From the NCBI GenBank assembly GCA_964464965.1, contig CAYXHM010000002.1, positions 506,778 through 570,777 on the forward strand: a DNA stretch of 64,000 nt, in the 5' to 3' direction. The stretch's first letter is position 1; the number at the start of each line of letters is the position of its first letter. The notes under the pieces are model-generated. The model saw only the letters and a list, made by a program, of their open reading frames with translations, did not search any database and was not told the origin of the DNA. This document shows positions 32,925 to 42,236 of the stretch, piece after piece. Origin of the DNA: UBA5543 sp964464965. GTDB taxonomy: Bacteria; Bacteroidota; Bacteroidia; Chitinophagales; Chitinophagaceae. A program made the position numbers and the translations under genes.

Positions 32925-35039
32925 ATGCGGCCATCTTTTACTATAGCGCTTGCCGGCAACCCAAATAGCGGAAAAAGTTCCCTCTTTAACAGCCTTACGG
33001 GCCTCAACCAGAGAGTGGGCAACTTCCCGGGTGTAACGGTGGACAAGAAAACGGGCAGTTTCCTGGTAGCAGAGAAGCTGCAAGCAAGCGTTTTAGACCT
33101 GCCCGGCACCTACAGCTTATATCCTAAAAGTGCAGATGAGCAGGTTACCTATGAAGTATTGCTGGATACCAATCATAAAGACAAGCCTGATATTATTATT
33201 GTAATTGCAGATGCCTCTAACCTGCGGCGCAACCTCTTGTTCTGTTCGCAGATAATGGACCTGGGCATACCGGTGATAATGGCGCTGACAATGAATGACA
33301 TAGCCCGCCAGAAAGGTATAGATATAGACATACAAGGCCTGCAAAGGCTGATGGGCATACCCGTAGTGAAAATAAACCCAAGAAAAAACAAGGGTATAAA
33401 GGAGCTGAAAAAAGTAATAGCTGATGTTTATAAAGCGGGAATACATACCGTGTCAAAACCATTTATTGACATCGAGGAGTATGCAGGGACCTGGCTGCAA
33501 CAGATACAGGACAGCCTGAAACTGCCAACAGGGTACAGTGCGCTGCATGTTGCCTGCAGCTACAAAGAGCTATCGTTTTTAACAGAGAACCAACGAAAAA
33601 CTATAGGGGGCATCATTGCCAACACTGACTTTCATAAGGCGAAAGTGCAGGCTGAAGAGATCATGCAACGCTACCGTAAAATAGGCGGTATTACAGAGAA
33701 GTGCGTAGTGGAAACCAGCCCGCTGAAGCAGAGCATGATGAGTGAAAGGCTGGACAAAGTACTGCTGCATCCCTGGTGGGGAAACCTTGTATTGTTACTG
33801 GTATTGTTCACCATGTTCCAGAGTATATTCTGGCTGGCAGAATACCCTATGAACTGGGTGGAGGCGGGTTTTGGCTACCTGACGAATATATTTAACAGCC
33901 TGCTGCCCGACAGCCTTTTAAAAGACCTGCTGGTAAATGGATTGCTGGCGGGTATTGGCGGCATTGTGATTTTTATACCGCAGATAATGATACTCTTTGG
34001 TTTCATTACCCTGCTTGAAGATACAGGCTACATGGCGCGTATCAGTTTTCTGTCAGACAGGCTGATGCGTAGTGTAGGGCTGAACGGCAGATCTGTAATG
34101 CCACTGATAAGCGGTATGGCATGTGCCGTGCCTGCCGTTATGGCTGCACGTACCATCCAGAATAAAAAGGAAAGATTGATAACCATTATGGTAACCCCAT
34201 TAATGAGTTGTTCTGCCCGGCTGCCTGTTTACACTATACTGATAGGGCTTGTAATACCCGACAAAACGCTCTTCATCTTCAACCTGCAGGGCCTGGTAAT
34301 GATGGGGCTGTACCTGATGGGTTTTTTAATGGCATTGATCGTTGCCAAGGTGATGACCATTATAATAAAAACAAAAGAGCGCAGTTTCTTCCTGATGGAG
34401 TTGCCGGTGTACCGTGCACCGCGGTGGAACAATGTAATGACCACCATGGTAGAAAAAGCGAAGATATTTGTGGTAGATGCCGGTAAGGTTATTATCGTTA
34501 TATCCCTGCTGCTGTGGGTGCTGGCTACATTTGGCCCGACGGAAAAAATGCAGGCCGTTACCGCAAAATATGAACTGGCAAAAAAACAGCACCCCGGCCA
34601 GACAAAAGAGTTGGAAAGGATGGAGAGCATGGAGAAGCTGGAGAATTCTTATGCCGGTATTATGGGTAAAGCAATAGAGCCTGCCATAAGTCCACTGGGC
34701 TACGATTGGAAAATAGGCATTGCCATCATAACATCTTTTGCTGCAAGAGAGGTGTTTGTAGGCACCATGTCCACCCTATATAGTGTTGGTAGCGATGCCA
34801 GTGATGATACTGTTCGGGAAAAAATGCGTGCGGCCCGCAGACCCGACGGTACCCCTGTATATACGCTGGGTAGCGGGGTGTCATTACTTATGTTTTATGT
34901 ATTTGCTATGCAGTGCATGAGCACCCTGGCCATAGTGCGCCGCGAAACAGGCACATGGAAATACCCTGCTTTACAATTCGTTTACATGCTGGGGCTGGCC
35001 TATATTACCGCCTACATCGCTTTTCATATTTTTTCTTAG
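32925..35039 (+). CDS. feoB: Ferrous iron transport protein B
   Basis: A 704-residue Fe2+ transporter. The N-terminal G domain has G1 GNPNSGKS (11-18), G2 within GVTVD, G3 DLPG (58-61) and a G4 variant TMND (122-125) in place of the usual NxxD. About eight or more transmembrane segments follow (WGNLVLLLVLFTMFQSIFWL, ...). The gate motif region GFGCxVP/xx is represented by GMACAVPAVMAA, and a second Cys segment reads PLMSCSARLPVY. No FeoA domain or feoA gene is fused or adjacent. The assignment is secure. Confidence 0.95.
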   Translation: MRPSFTIALAGNPNSGKSSLFNSLTGLNQRVGNFPGVTVDKKTGSFLVAEKLQASVLDLPGTYSLYPKSADEQVTYEVLLDTNHKDKPDIIIVIADASNLRRNLLFCSQIMDLGIPVIMALTMNDIARQKGIDIDIQGLQRLMGIPVVKINPRKNKGIKELKKVIADVYKAGIHTVSKPFIDIEEYAGTWLQQIQDSLKLPTGYSALHVACSYKELSFLTENQRKTIGGIIANTDFHKAKVQAEEIMQRYRKIGGITEKCVVETSPLKQSMMSERLDKVLLHPWWGNLVLLLVLFTMFQSIFWLAEYPMNWVEAGFGYLTNIFNSLLPDSLLKDLLVNGLLAGIGGIVIFIPQIMILFGFITLLEDTGYMARISFLSDRLMRSVGLNGRSVMPLISGMACAVPAVMAARTIQNKKERLITIMVTPLMSCSARLPVYTILIGLVIPDKTLFIFNLQGLVMMGLYLMGFLMALIVAKVMTIIIKTKERSFFLMELPVYRAPRWNNVMTTMVEKAKIFVVDAGKVIIVISLLLWVLATFGPTEKMQAVTAKYELAKKQHPGQTKELERMESMEKLENSYAGIMGKAIEPAISPLGYDWKIGIAIITSFAAREVFVGTMSTLYSVGSDASDDTVREKMRAARRPDGTPVYTLGSGVSLLMFYVFAMQCMSTLAIVRRETGTWKYPALQFVYMLGLAYITAYIAFHIFS

Positions 35040-35190
35040 GCATTTTACTAACAGGTAGTTAACGGCATGCACCAGCAGATGCGGCTGTACATTAATCATA
35101 TAACTTCGTGGGGTTATACTTTAACGAAACTGAGCAGATAAACAAACCGTACCCGTTAGAAAATGGGGGTATTGAGTAACCCGGAATCTT

Positions 35191-36252
35191 ATGCAAGAAG
35201 TAGAGAACTTCTTTAAATATCTTTTGAATCACGACAGGTTTCAATCTCATTGGGAGAATGGCACCTGGTCGGTTTTCCACGGATGGCTCTACATAGTAAG
35301 TGACCTTTTGATATGGTCCGGCTTTTTCATTATGCCGGCAATTGTTCTTATTTATGCACTGCGCAAAAACAGGCCAATACATTTCAGCAGGCTATACGTG
35401 ATCATTACCGCCTTTGCGTTAATATGCGGAGGCATTTTTTTATCAGATGCGCTTACCCTGTGGAAGCCCATGTACAGGTTGAATACCCTGTTGCGTTTTT
35501 GTGCAGGGATATTTAGCTGGGGATTGGTTTTTTACGTTATAAAATATATCCCGAAATTATTTTCGTTGAGTTCCGGCGAAGAAATGAAAGCAGAAATTCA
35601 GCACCGCATAGAAGTAGAAAAAGAACTGAAATTAAAAAACGAACAACTACAGGAAGCCGAGAGGCTGGCCAAACTCGGGTATATAAAATGGGATGTGGCC
35701 AATGAGGTGATAGAATACTCTGACGCAGTGCACGAACTGCTGGAAGTAGGGCGGGAACAGAAGCTTACTTACCAGATGCTGTCGGAAATTATTCACCCGG
35801 ATGATTTAAAAAACCTGGAGAAGGTAATAGACACCATTTTTATAAAGAAATTCTTCCCGAATTTCTATTGCAGGGTTAATACGCCTGTAAGCGGGGTAAA
35901 GCATTTGCTGGTGATTGGAGAGGCGATACTGTCCCCATTAGGCAGCATCACGGGTGTAAAAGGAACCATACAGGATGTAACAGAGCAGCGGCTTTACCTG
36001 CAAAAAATTCAATCTCAGAATCAGCGCCTGAAGGATATTGCATGGATACAATCTCATAAGGTAAGAGCCCCGGTTGCTTCTATCATGGGGCTGGTGCAAT
36101 TGTTCAACCAGCAGCAGCCCGAAGACCCGATAAATACAGAAGTATTGCAGGGTATTACAGAGGCGGCTAATACTCTGGATGTAGTTATCAAAGAGATAAA
36201 TGTAAAAACACAAAGTGAGCGACCTGCAGACGAAGGCGAACTGATTAATTAG
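35191..36252 (+). CDS. PAS protein with ethylene-receptor-like membrane domain and DHp-like end, no ATPase domain
   Basis: A 353-residue protein. Residues about 28-125 form three membrane helices matching the ETR1/cyanobacterial ethylene-binding fold: YIVSD (Asp38), IMPAIVLIYALRKN, then ALICGGIFLSDALTLWKPMY. Cys79 aligns with the Cu-ligand Cys of ETR1, but the second ligand, His, is Phe83. A coiled coil (about 130-160), a PAS/PAC domain (about 160-268) and an H-box-like segment IQSHKVRAPVASIMG (His289) follow. The protein then ends with no HATPase_c domain. It may be a signalling adaptor or a kinase substrate. The architecture is a reading of motifs, not a database result. Confidence 0.7.
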   Translation: MQEVENFFKYLLNHDRFQSHWENGTWSVFHGWLYIVSDLLIWSGFFIMPAIVLIYALRKNRPIHFSRLYVIITAFALICGGIFLSDALTLWKPMYRLNTLLRFCAGIFSWGLVFYVIKYIPKLFSLSSGEEMKAEIQHRIEVEKELKLKNEQLQEAERLAKLGYIKWDVANEVIEYSDAVHELLEVGREQKLTYQMLSEIIHPDDLKNLEKVIDTIFIKKFFPNFYCRVNTPVSGVKHLLVIGEAILSPLGSITGVKGTIQDVTEQRLYLQKIQSQNQRLKDIAWIQSHKVRAPVASIMGLVQLFNQQQPEDPINTEVLQGITEAANTLDVVIKEINVKTQSERPADEGELIN

Positions 36253-36382
36253 CTTTGAAGAACTATATAAATTGTTAAAGGTTTTTTTCACATTAAACCT
36301 TCATTGCCTGCTATTGTCCATATCCCGGCATGTATGCATATTTACGTTAAGGCTATACAAGTGAAAGCTGCTTAATTGTTGC

Positions 36383-36390
36383 TACATTTG
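36383..36390 (+). promoter_or_regulatory. Candidate Bacteroidota -7 element
   Basis: TACATTTG, a perfect TAnnTTTG, 34 bases before the GTG start of the OMP_b-brl_3 gene at 36425. Confidence 0.45.
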
Positions 36391-36424
36391 CCACTTATTT
36401 TTTTATATATTATACTATAGCGGC

Positions 36425-38926
36425 GTGTCAAGAAATTTAGTGGCGTTAATTATAACGTTTGTAATACCAGTAATTGTGTTTGCCCAGGAAGGCTCGAAGC
36501 TAAAAGGCATTATTATAGGGGCGAAAAACGCTCCTATAGCCTATGCAACTGTGACATTGCTTGATAAAGATTCCAGCGTTGTAAATGGTGGAATGACTGA
36601 TGATAAAGGACAATTTGAAATAGCGCCGGTTTCACCCGGAAGTTATATTCTGCGTATAAGTGGCATAGGGTTTACTACTAAAAACATACCCGGCGTATTG
36701 ATAGCGGATGGCAATAAAGACCTGGGTAAAATTGAAGTAGCCACCAACACCCAGATGCTGGAAGAAGTAGAGATATCAGGAGCACGCCCAAAAATGGAAA
36801 TGGGTATTGATAAAAAGATATTCAATGTAGAGCAGAATATTACATCATCAGGTGGTAGTGCTTCAGATGTATTGCAGAACGTGCCTTCAGTATCAGTAGA
36901 TGTAGATGGTGCAGTAAGCCTTAGGGGAAAAAGCAACGTGACTATATTGATAGATGGTAAGCCTGCTACGCTGCTGGGTGGTGATGAAACAACGGCCCTG
37001 CAAAGCCTGCCGGCATCCAGTATAGACCAGGTGGAAGTAATTACCAATCCATCTGCCAAGTATGATGCGACCGGCATGACAGGTATCATCAACATCATTA
37101 CCAAGCGGGAAAAGAAACTGGGCATGAATGGTACTGTTACGCTGGGCGCCGGTACCCGGGACAAGTATAATGGAAGCCTGAACCTGAATATAAAAAATGA
37201 CAAGTGGAATGTATTCCTGAACAGCAGTTACAGGCAAAACCGGAGTTACAGGAGAAATACCACTGTACGCGATAACCAGTTGAACAGCGGCTCCTCTGAC
37301 AGTTATGAAGATAACCTGCGCATGTTCAATGGCTTTTTTAATTCTATTGGTGCTGAATACACAATAGATACCAACAACAGCATAACACTTACACAAAACA
37401 TAAATAAAATGTATTGGGGAGGTAAAGGTGCATCGGCATTCAACGTATTTACAGCGGATGACGAACTTGAATCTAAGCAACTACGATATAATAATGCCGG
37501 TGGGGGACCATTGTCATCATCCACATCTTTAGATTATAAACATAAATTTAAAAAGAAAGAAAGGGAACTGACGGCGAATGCTACATACGTAAAGTCTTGG
37601 ATGGAGAGGGAGCAGGAGTATACCACATATAACTACGATGGTGATGACCAGCTACAGATAGGCCCCATATACCAGACGGCTCCCGGCAAAAGCAATAATG
37701 CCAGCATAAATGCACAGGCTGACTATGTATCGCCTATGCTTACGAAAAACGGGAAATTTGAAGCCGGTCTTAAGTCGCAGATGTTCCAGTTTGAAAGTGA
37801 GAATACACCCACAATAGATTCTCCCGGCACGGCGCGGGTGGTTGACAGTATATTACTGAACGGTTATGATTATATACAGAATATATATGCAGCCTACACA
37901 AACTGGAGTGATAAAGTAGGTAAAATACGTTACCAGGCAGGCTTAAGGATGGAGTATGCATACTACGAGGGTACCGCTACACAGGTACAGGGGAGGCGTT
38001 ATAAAAATGAATTCCTGAACCTTTTTCCATCGGCATTTATCTCTTACGAATTGCCCAAACAGCAGAGCGTGTACCTGAGTTATACAAGGCGTACGCACAG
38101 GCCAAGATTTCATGAGTTATTACCATATGTGGACCTTTCTAACCCCCAGGATACCAGCATAGGTAACCCCGACCTGGTGCCTGAGTTTATACACAACGTA
38201 GAGCTGAACTACAATAAGATGTTTGACAAAGGCCATAATTTTATTGCGAGCACTTACTATCAGTACACCCAAAACCTGATAGAGCGTTACAGGATATTGT
38301 ATGGTGATGGTACATCATTTACCCAACGCAGAAACCTGAACGCCGGAGTTACGTATGGCGTGGAATTGACAGGCCAGGTACAACTGTTGCCGAAGCTATG
38401 GGACGCGACGATAAGCACTAACTTCTTTTACAATAAAATACTGGGTAGTAATATAGACCCCGCATTAGATAACAGCGGTTTTGGCTGGTTTGCAAAGCTG
38501 AATACGTCTTACAAATTGCCCAATGACTTTTCATTACAACTGAATGGTAACTACGAAGGGCCAAAAGTAGTGGCGCAGGGGTACAGGCAACAGGTGTACT
38601 GGATTGATATAGCATTGCGTAAGAGTTTCCTACAGGGCAAGGCTAACCTTGTGTTAAATGTTTCGGATATTTTCAATACGCGCAAGTACACTAATGACTA
38701 TGACTTTGGCGAGTACCTGCAAACCAATTACTACGACAGGGAGACACGTATAGGTAACATTACATTTACCTACCGCTTCGGAGGTGCTGATTCTAAAGGG
38801 TTTAGCGGCAGGCGCAAGGGCTCAAAAGGCAAGCCGCAGGATGTTACGCCCGACCTGAATAAAGACCGCGACAACATCAAAGACAAAGACGATGATGGCG
38901 GCAATGGTGGCGGCGCATCAAAGTAA
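36425..38926 (+). CDS. TonB-receptor-like outer-membrane barrel (OMP_b-brl_3 type)
   Basis: An 833-residue protein starting at GTG. It has a signal peptide (ending IVFAQ), a CarboxypepD_reg-like domain (about 25-105; VTLLDKDSSVVNGGMTDDKG), a plug domain (about 120-215; LQNVPSVSVDVDGAVSLRG, PSAKYDATGMTGIINI), and a long beta-barrel of the Outer_membrane_beta_3 family. After the last strand (IGNITFTYRFGG) comes a polar tail of about 40 residues rich in Lys/Asp/Gly, unlike TonB receptors that end in an aromatic residue. The transported substrate is unknown, and active transport is not certain for this subfamily. Confidence 0.85.
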   Translation: MSRNLVALIITFVIPVIVFAQEGSKLKGIIIGAKNAPIAYATVTLLDKDSSVVNGGMTDDKGQFEIAPVSPGSYILRISGIGFTTKNIPGVLIADGNKDLGKIEVATNTQMLEEVEISGARPKMEMGIDKKIFNVEQNITSSGGSASDVLQNVPSVSVDVDGAVSLRGKSNVTILIDGKPATLLGGDETTALQSLPASSIDQVEVITNPSAKYDATGMTGIINIITKREKKLGMNGTVTLGAGTRDKYNGSLNLNIKNDKWNVFLNSSYRQNRSYRRNTTVRDNQLNSGSSDSYEDNLRMFNGFFNSIGAEYTIDTNNSITLTQNINKMYWGGKGASAFNVFTADDELESKQLRYNNAGGGPLSSSTSLDYKHKFKKKERELTANATYVKSWMEREQEYTTYNYDGDDQLQIGPIYQTAPGKSNNASINAQADYVSPMLTKNGKFEAGLKSQMFQFESENTPTIDSPGTARVVDSILLNGYDYIQNIYAAYTNWSDKVGKIRYQAGLRMEYAYYEGTATQVQGRRYKNEFLNLFPSAFISYELPKQQSVYLSYTRRTHRPRFHELLPYVDLSNPQDTSIGNPDLVPEFIHNVELNYNKMFDKGHNFIASTYYQYTQNLIERYRILYGDGTSFTQRRNLNAGVTYGVELTGQVQLLPKLWDATISTNFFYNKILGSNIDPALDNSGFGWFAKLNTSYKLPNDFSLQLNGNYEGPKVVAQGYRQQVYWIDIALRKSFLQGKANLVLNVSDIFNTRKYTNDYDFGEYLQTNYYDRETRIGNITFTYRFGGADSKGFSGRRKGSKGKPQDVTPDLNKDRDNIKDKDDDGGNGGGASK

Positions 38927-38964
38927 CATATATAAATAGTTTGAAAAATTCGTAAATTGAACTT

Positions 38965-39702
38965 ATGAAAAAAGGATGGCTGTTATTCTTTGCGGTTTCT
39001 GTGTTGTCTATCAACAGCAGTAGTGCGCAAATAAGTAAATGGATAGAGAAAGGTAAAAAAACGGTGAACGAAAACACCGGTGGCAATACAGGCAGCGGGC
39101 TGACGAATAATGAAATAGTAGCCGGATTGAAGCAGGCACTGGAAGTAGGTTCTAACAACGCAGGAAACCAGTTGTCTGCCATGAATGGATATTTTGGCAA
39201 CCAACTCATAAAAATCATTATGCCGCCGGAAGCACGTAAAGTAGAAAGTACATTGCGTTCTATAGGCATGGGTGCGGAAGTAGATAAAGCAATAATGGCT
39301 ATGAACCGCGCTGCGGAAGATGCGGCTAAAAAAGCAGCACCTATATTTATCAATTCTATTAAAAAGATGTCCATACAGGATGGCGTTTCTATACTTAAAG
39401 GTGGCAATGGTGCTGCAACCAACTACCTTAAGGGCAGGACAACACAGGAATTAACCACAGCTTTCAGGCCGGTTATTGAAAGTTCGCTGGCTAAGGTTAA
39501 TGCAACAAAATACTGGTCGCAGGTATTTACAATATATAACAGGCTGCCCACTACGGTTAATAAAATAAACCCCGACCTTTCGGGTTACGTAACAGAAAGA
39601 GCGCTAAACGGCCTGTTTATTACTGTTGAGCAGGAAGAAAATAAAATAAGGCAAAACCCCGCAGCACGCGTTACAGATTTGCTCAGAAAAGTTTTCGGAT
39701 AA
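38965..39702 (+). CDS. DUF4197 family secreted protein
   Basis: A 245-residue protein with a signal peptide (ending SSSAQ). The DUF4197 pattern follows: LTNNEIVAGLKQALEVGSNN, GYFGNQLIKIIMPPEARKVE, AAEDAAKKAAPIFINSIKKM, and the C-terminal YVTERALNGLFITVEQEENKIRQ, compressed here. It is predicted all-helical and periplasmic. No function is established. It lies 38 bases after the preceding barrel gene and may share its transcript. Confidence 0.85.
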   Translation: MKKGWLLFFAVSVLSINSSSAQISKWIEKGKKTVNENTGGNTGSGLTNNEIVAGLKQALEVGSNNAGNQLSAMNGYFGNQLIKIIMPPEARKVESTLRSIGMGAEVDKAIMAMNRAAEDAAKKAAPIFINSIKKMSIQDGVSILKGGNGAATNYLKGRTTQELTTAFRPVIESSLAKVNATKYWSQVFTIYNRLPTTVNKINPDLSGYVTERALNGLFITVEQEENKIRQNPAARVTDLLRKVFG

Positions 39703-39760
39703 TAAATACAGTATCTTCAGGTATATATTTGGCTAATATTGTTCTATAAAGTAACAGGCT

Positions 39761-41320
39761 ATGACACAAGAAAATAATCAATCCGCACTGGCCGCATGGT
39801 GGGACCAACTAAACTTTGATCACAAAAACCTTTTTGCGCTTACCGAAGAGGGAGCGTTACAAATAAAAGAGTATAATGACTACAAGCAGCGTACAGTAGG
39901 TACTCTGAATGCCGATAATCCGGATATGGTCTTCAACCTGCTGGTGGAAAAATTTCCTGAGGTAGAGGCAAAAGTTACAGAGCTGGTAAATGAGTGGAAT
40001 GCCGAACAGGACAAGCTGAAACTGATAGGAAAGGTAGAGCGTGTAAAAGAATACCTGCATCATACAAATGCTGTTGGTGATTTTCATACTATATATAAGA
40101 TTGTAGAAAACCTGGACAAGGAGGTTTCTAAACTGGCTGAAGAAAACTTTGCCAAAAAAGAGGAATTGGTAAAAAAGGCGGAGCTGCTGGGAAGCAGTGA
40201 AGACTGGAAAGAAGCTACGGAAACATTTAAGAAACTGGCTGAAGACTGGAAACAGGCGGGCTATGTGGACAAGGAAAGAAATGATACACTATGGGCAAGA
40301 CTTGAAGCGGCAAAAGACAAGTTTTTTGAGCGCAAGCGTACACACCAGGAAGATATAAATAAAGAAATGCTGCAGAACCTGGACCTGAAAATGGAGGTTG
40401 TGGAAAGGGCAGAACAACTGGCAGCCAGCGACGATTGGAAAAAAGCTACCGATGAGTTTAAAACACTGATGGAAAAGTGGAAAGCCATAGGCCGTACACT
40501 GCACGATAAAAATGAAGAGTTGTGGAAACGTTTTACGGAAGCTAACAATGTTTTTTTTGAAAAGAAGAAGAGTCATTTCGACGTAATACATAAAGAGCAG
40601 GAAGATAACTACCTGGCTAAATTAGCTATAGTAGAGCGTGCAGAAGCATTGAAAGACAGTACAGAGTGGAATGAAACTACCACGGTGTACAGTGAGTTGA
40701 TGGACGAATGGAAGAAAACAGGACGTGTACCCAAAGAAAAATCTGATGAAATATGGAACAGGTTTAACGCCGCCCGTGACCATTTCTTTAACAACAAAAG
40801 GCAAAATTTTGAGTCATTCAAAATATCACAGGAAGATAATTACGCACAGAAACTCGCTCTTGTAAAACGGGCAGAAATATTGCAGGACTCTACACAATGG
40901 CGGGAGGCTACAGATGAGCTGAATGAAATGATGACCGAATGGAAGAAAGTAGGCCCTGTACCGCGCAAGCATAGCAACGAGATATGGGAACGTTTCATAG
41001 GTGCAAGAAAAAAATTCTTTGAACGTAAAGATGCCAACCGCGAAAAAAGAAAACATGTATATGAAAAGAAGGAACAGGAACGTGTGGGCCAGACCAGGGG
41101 ATTTGTAGATAAGATGGCTGCAGAGCTACGGGAAGAGGAAGATAAACTGGAAGATTTTAAACAAGGGCTGGAGAACATAACTCCCGGTATGAAAAAAGAA
41201 GCAGAACTACGGGACCACCTCCTAAAACTTATAGCCCAGACTGAGCATAAAATAGAGCATAAAAAAGAGAAACTGGAAGAGGCGAAGAAACAACTGGAGA
41301 CGCTTACAGCCAAAGGATAG
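39761..41320 (+). CDS. DUF349 repeat protein
   Basis: A 519-residue cytoplasmic, highly charged helical protein. It has four tandem DUF349 units of about 70-75 residues, each following the scheme A-E-x-L-x-x-S-x-(D/E)-W-x-x-A-T ... W-K-x-x-G ... LWxRFxxAxxxFFxxK. Examples are LGSSEDWKEATETFK, LAASDDWKKATDEFK, LKDSTEWNETTTVYS and LQDSTQWREATDELN. A C-terminal coiled coil follows. No catalytic residue is evident, and a scaffold or RNA/protein-binding role is likely. A symmetrical hairpin follows the gene. Confidence 0.85.
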   Translation: MTQENNQSALAAWWDQLNFDHKNLFALTEEGALQIKEYNDYKQRTVGTLNADNPDMVFNLLVEKFPEVEAKVTELVNEWNAEQDKLKLIGKVERVKEYLHHTNAVGDFHTIYKIVENLDKEVSKLAEENFAKKEELVKKAELLGSSEDWKEATETFKKLAEDWKQAGYVDKERNDTLWARLEAAKDKFFERKRTHQEDINKEMLQNLDLKMEVVERAEQLAASDDWKKATDEFKTLMEKWKAIGRTLHDKNEELWKRFTEANNVFFEKKKSHFDVIHKEQEDNYLAKLAIVERAEALKDSTEWNETTTVYSELMDEWKKTGRVPKEKSDEIWNRFNAARDHFFNNKRQNFESFKISQEDNYAQKLALVKRAEILQDSTQWREATDELNEMMTEWKKVGPVPRKHSNEIWERFIGARKKFFERKDANREKRKHVYEKKEQERVGQTRGFVDKMAAELREEEDKLEDFKQGLENITPGMKKEAELRDHLLKLIAQTEHKIEHKKEKLEEAKKQLETLTAKG

Positions 41321-41349
41321 ACAGTTACAAGGCTTAATATATATAATAG

Positions 41350-41381
41350 AAAATGCCGCCAATATATTTGGCGGCATTTTA
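41350..41381. terminator. Bidirectional terminator between DUF349 gene and iscA
   Basis: A 12-bp perfect stem AAATGCCGCCAA/TTGGCGGCATTT (41351-41362 with 41368-41379) and loop TATAT, flanked by A/T runs on both sides. It serves the convergent transcripts of the DUF349 gene and the isc genes. Confidence 0.88.
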
Positions 41382-41400
41382 TGTAAAGTAAATTTTGTGA

Positions 41401-41727
41401 CTAGACAGAGAAGCTCTCGCCACAGCCACATGTACGGCTGGCATTGGGATTACTAAAATGAAAGCCCTTACCATTCAGGCCGTCTGAAAACTCAAGTACC
41501 GTATCGCACAAGTACAGAAAGCTTTTCAGGTCTGTAACGAGTTTTATGCCATCTTCTTCAAATACCTGGTCGTTTGGCTGGGCTTCGTTATCAAAGTCCA
41601 GCTTGTAAGACAAGCCGGAACAGCCGCCACCTACAACCCCTACACGAAGAAAATAATTATCATCCAACTGTGCATCCTGCTTCAGTTGCGCGATTTTTTT
41701 CTTTGCTTTTTCACTGATGTGTATCAT
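41401..41727 (-). CDS. iscA: Iron-sulfur cluster assembly protein IscA/ErpA type
   Basis: A 108-residue A-type carrier that receives an Fe-S cluster from the scaffold and delivers it to apo-targets. The three conserved Cys are at residue 36 (GGGCSGLSY) and residues 100 and 102 (CGCGESF). It is the third gene of the iscS-iscU-iscA run, 70 bases downstream of iscU. The short distance to the terminator marks the operon's end. Confidence 0.93.
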   Translation of the reverse strand: MIHISEKAKKKIAQLKQDAQLDDNYFLRVGVVGGGCSGLSYKLDFDNEAQPNDQVFEEDGIKLVTDLKSFLYLCDTVLEFSDGLNGKGFHFSNPNASRTCGCGESFSV

Positions 41728-41797
41728 AAAAAACCTGTTCTCACAAAAATGGTTAACAGCTTAAGTGCTATTAACCACTGTTATATTATTACCTCAA

Positions 41798-42214
41798 TTA
41801 ATGATGTTTCTTCTCTTCAACCAGTTCAGGCAAACCATTTTTTACCCTGTAGTCATTTATTGCTGCTTTAATAGCGTCTTCCGCTAGTACAGAGCAGTGT
41901 ATTTTTACAGGAGGCAGGTTTAACTCTTCAACAATATCCATATTGTCTATAGCCAATGCCTGATCTACAGTCTTGCCTTTCAGCCATTCTGTAGCCAGAG
42001 ACGATGAGGCAATAGCAGAGCCACAGCCAAAGGTTTTAAACTTGGCATCTTTTATCAAGCCACTTTCTTCGTCCACCTCTATCTGCAGGCGCATAACGTC
42101 GCCGCATTCAGGAGCGCCTACCAGTCCTGTACCTACGTTATTTTTAGATTTATCCAACGTTCCTACGTTTTTAGGATGTTGATAGTGATCAATTACTTTC
42201 TCTGAATATGCCAT
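41798..42214 (-). CDS. iscU: Fe-S cluster scaffold protein IscU
   Basis: A 138-residue scaffold on which IscS-derived sulfur and iron build [2Fe-2S] clusters. Ligand residues Cys37 and Asp39 (APECGDVM), Cys64 (FGCGSAIASSS) and Cys107 (KIHCSVLAEDA) are intact. The HscA-recognition motif LPPVK (100-104) is present even though no hscA/hscB lies in this locus. The Lys/His-rich tail is EEKKHH. It is separated by 22 bases from iscS upstream. Confidence 0.96.
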   Translation of the reverse strand: MAYSEKVIDHYQHPKNVGTLDKSKNNVGTGLVGAPECGDVMRLQIEVDEESGLIKDAKFKTFGCGSAIASSSLATEWLKGKTVDQALAIDNMDIVEELNLPPVKIHCSVLAEDAIKAAINDYRVKNGLPELVEEKKHH

Positions 42215-42236
42215 AATTAGTTTTATTTTTTATTGT

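Noticed and set aside
39761..41320. Recent tandem duplication at the DNA level in the DUF349 gene
   Set aside because: The repeats are visible only in protein; the DNA copies have diverged, so this is normal family architecture.
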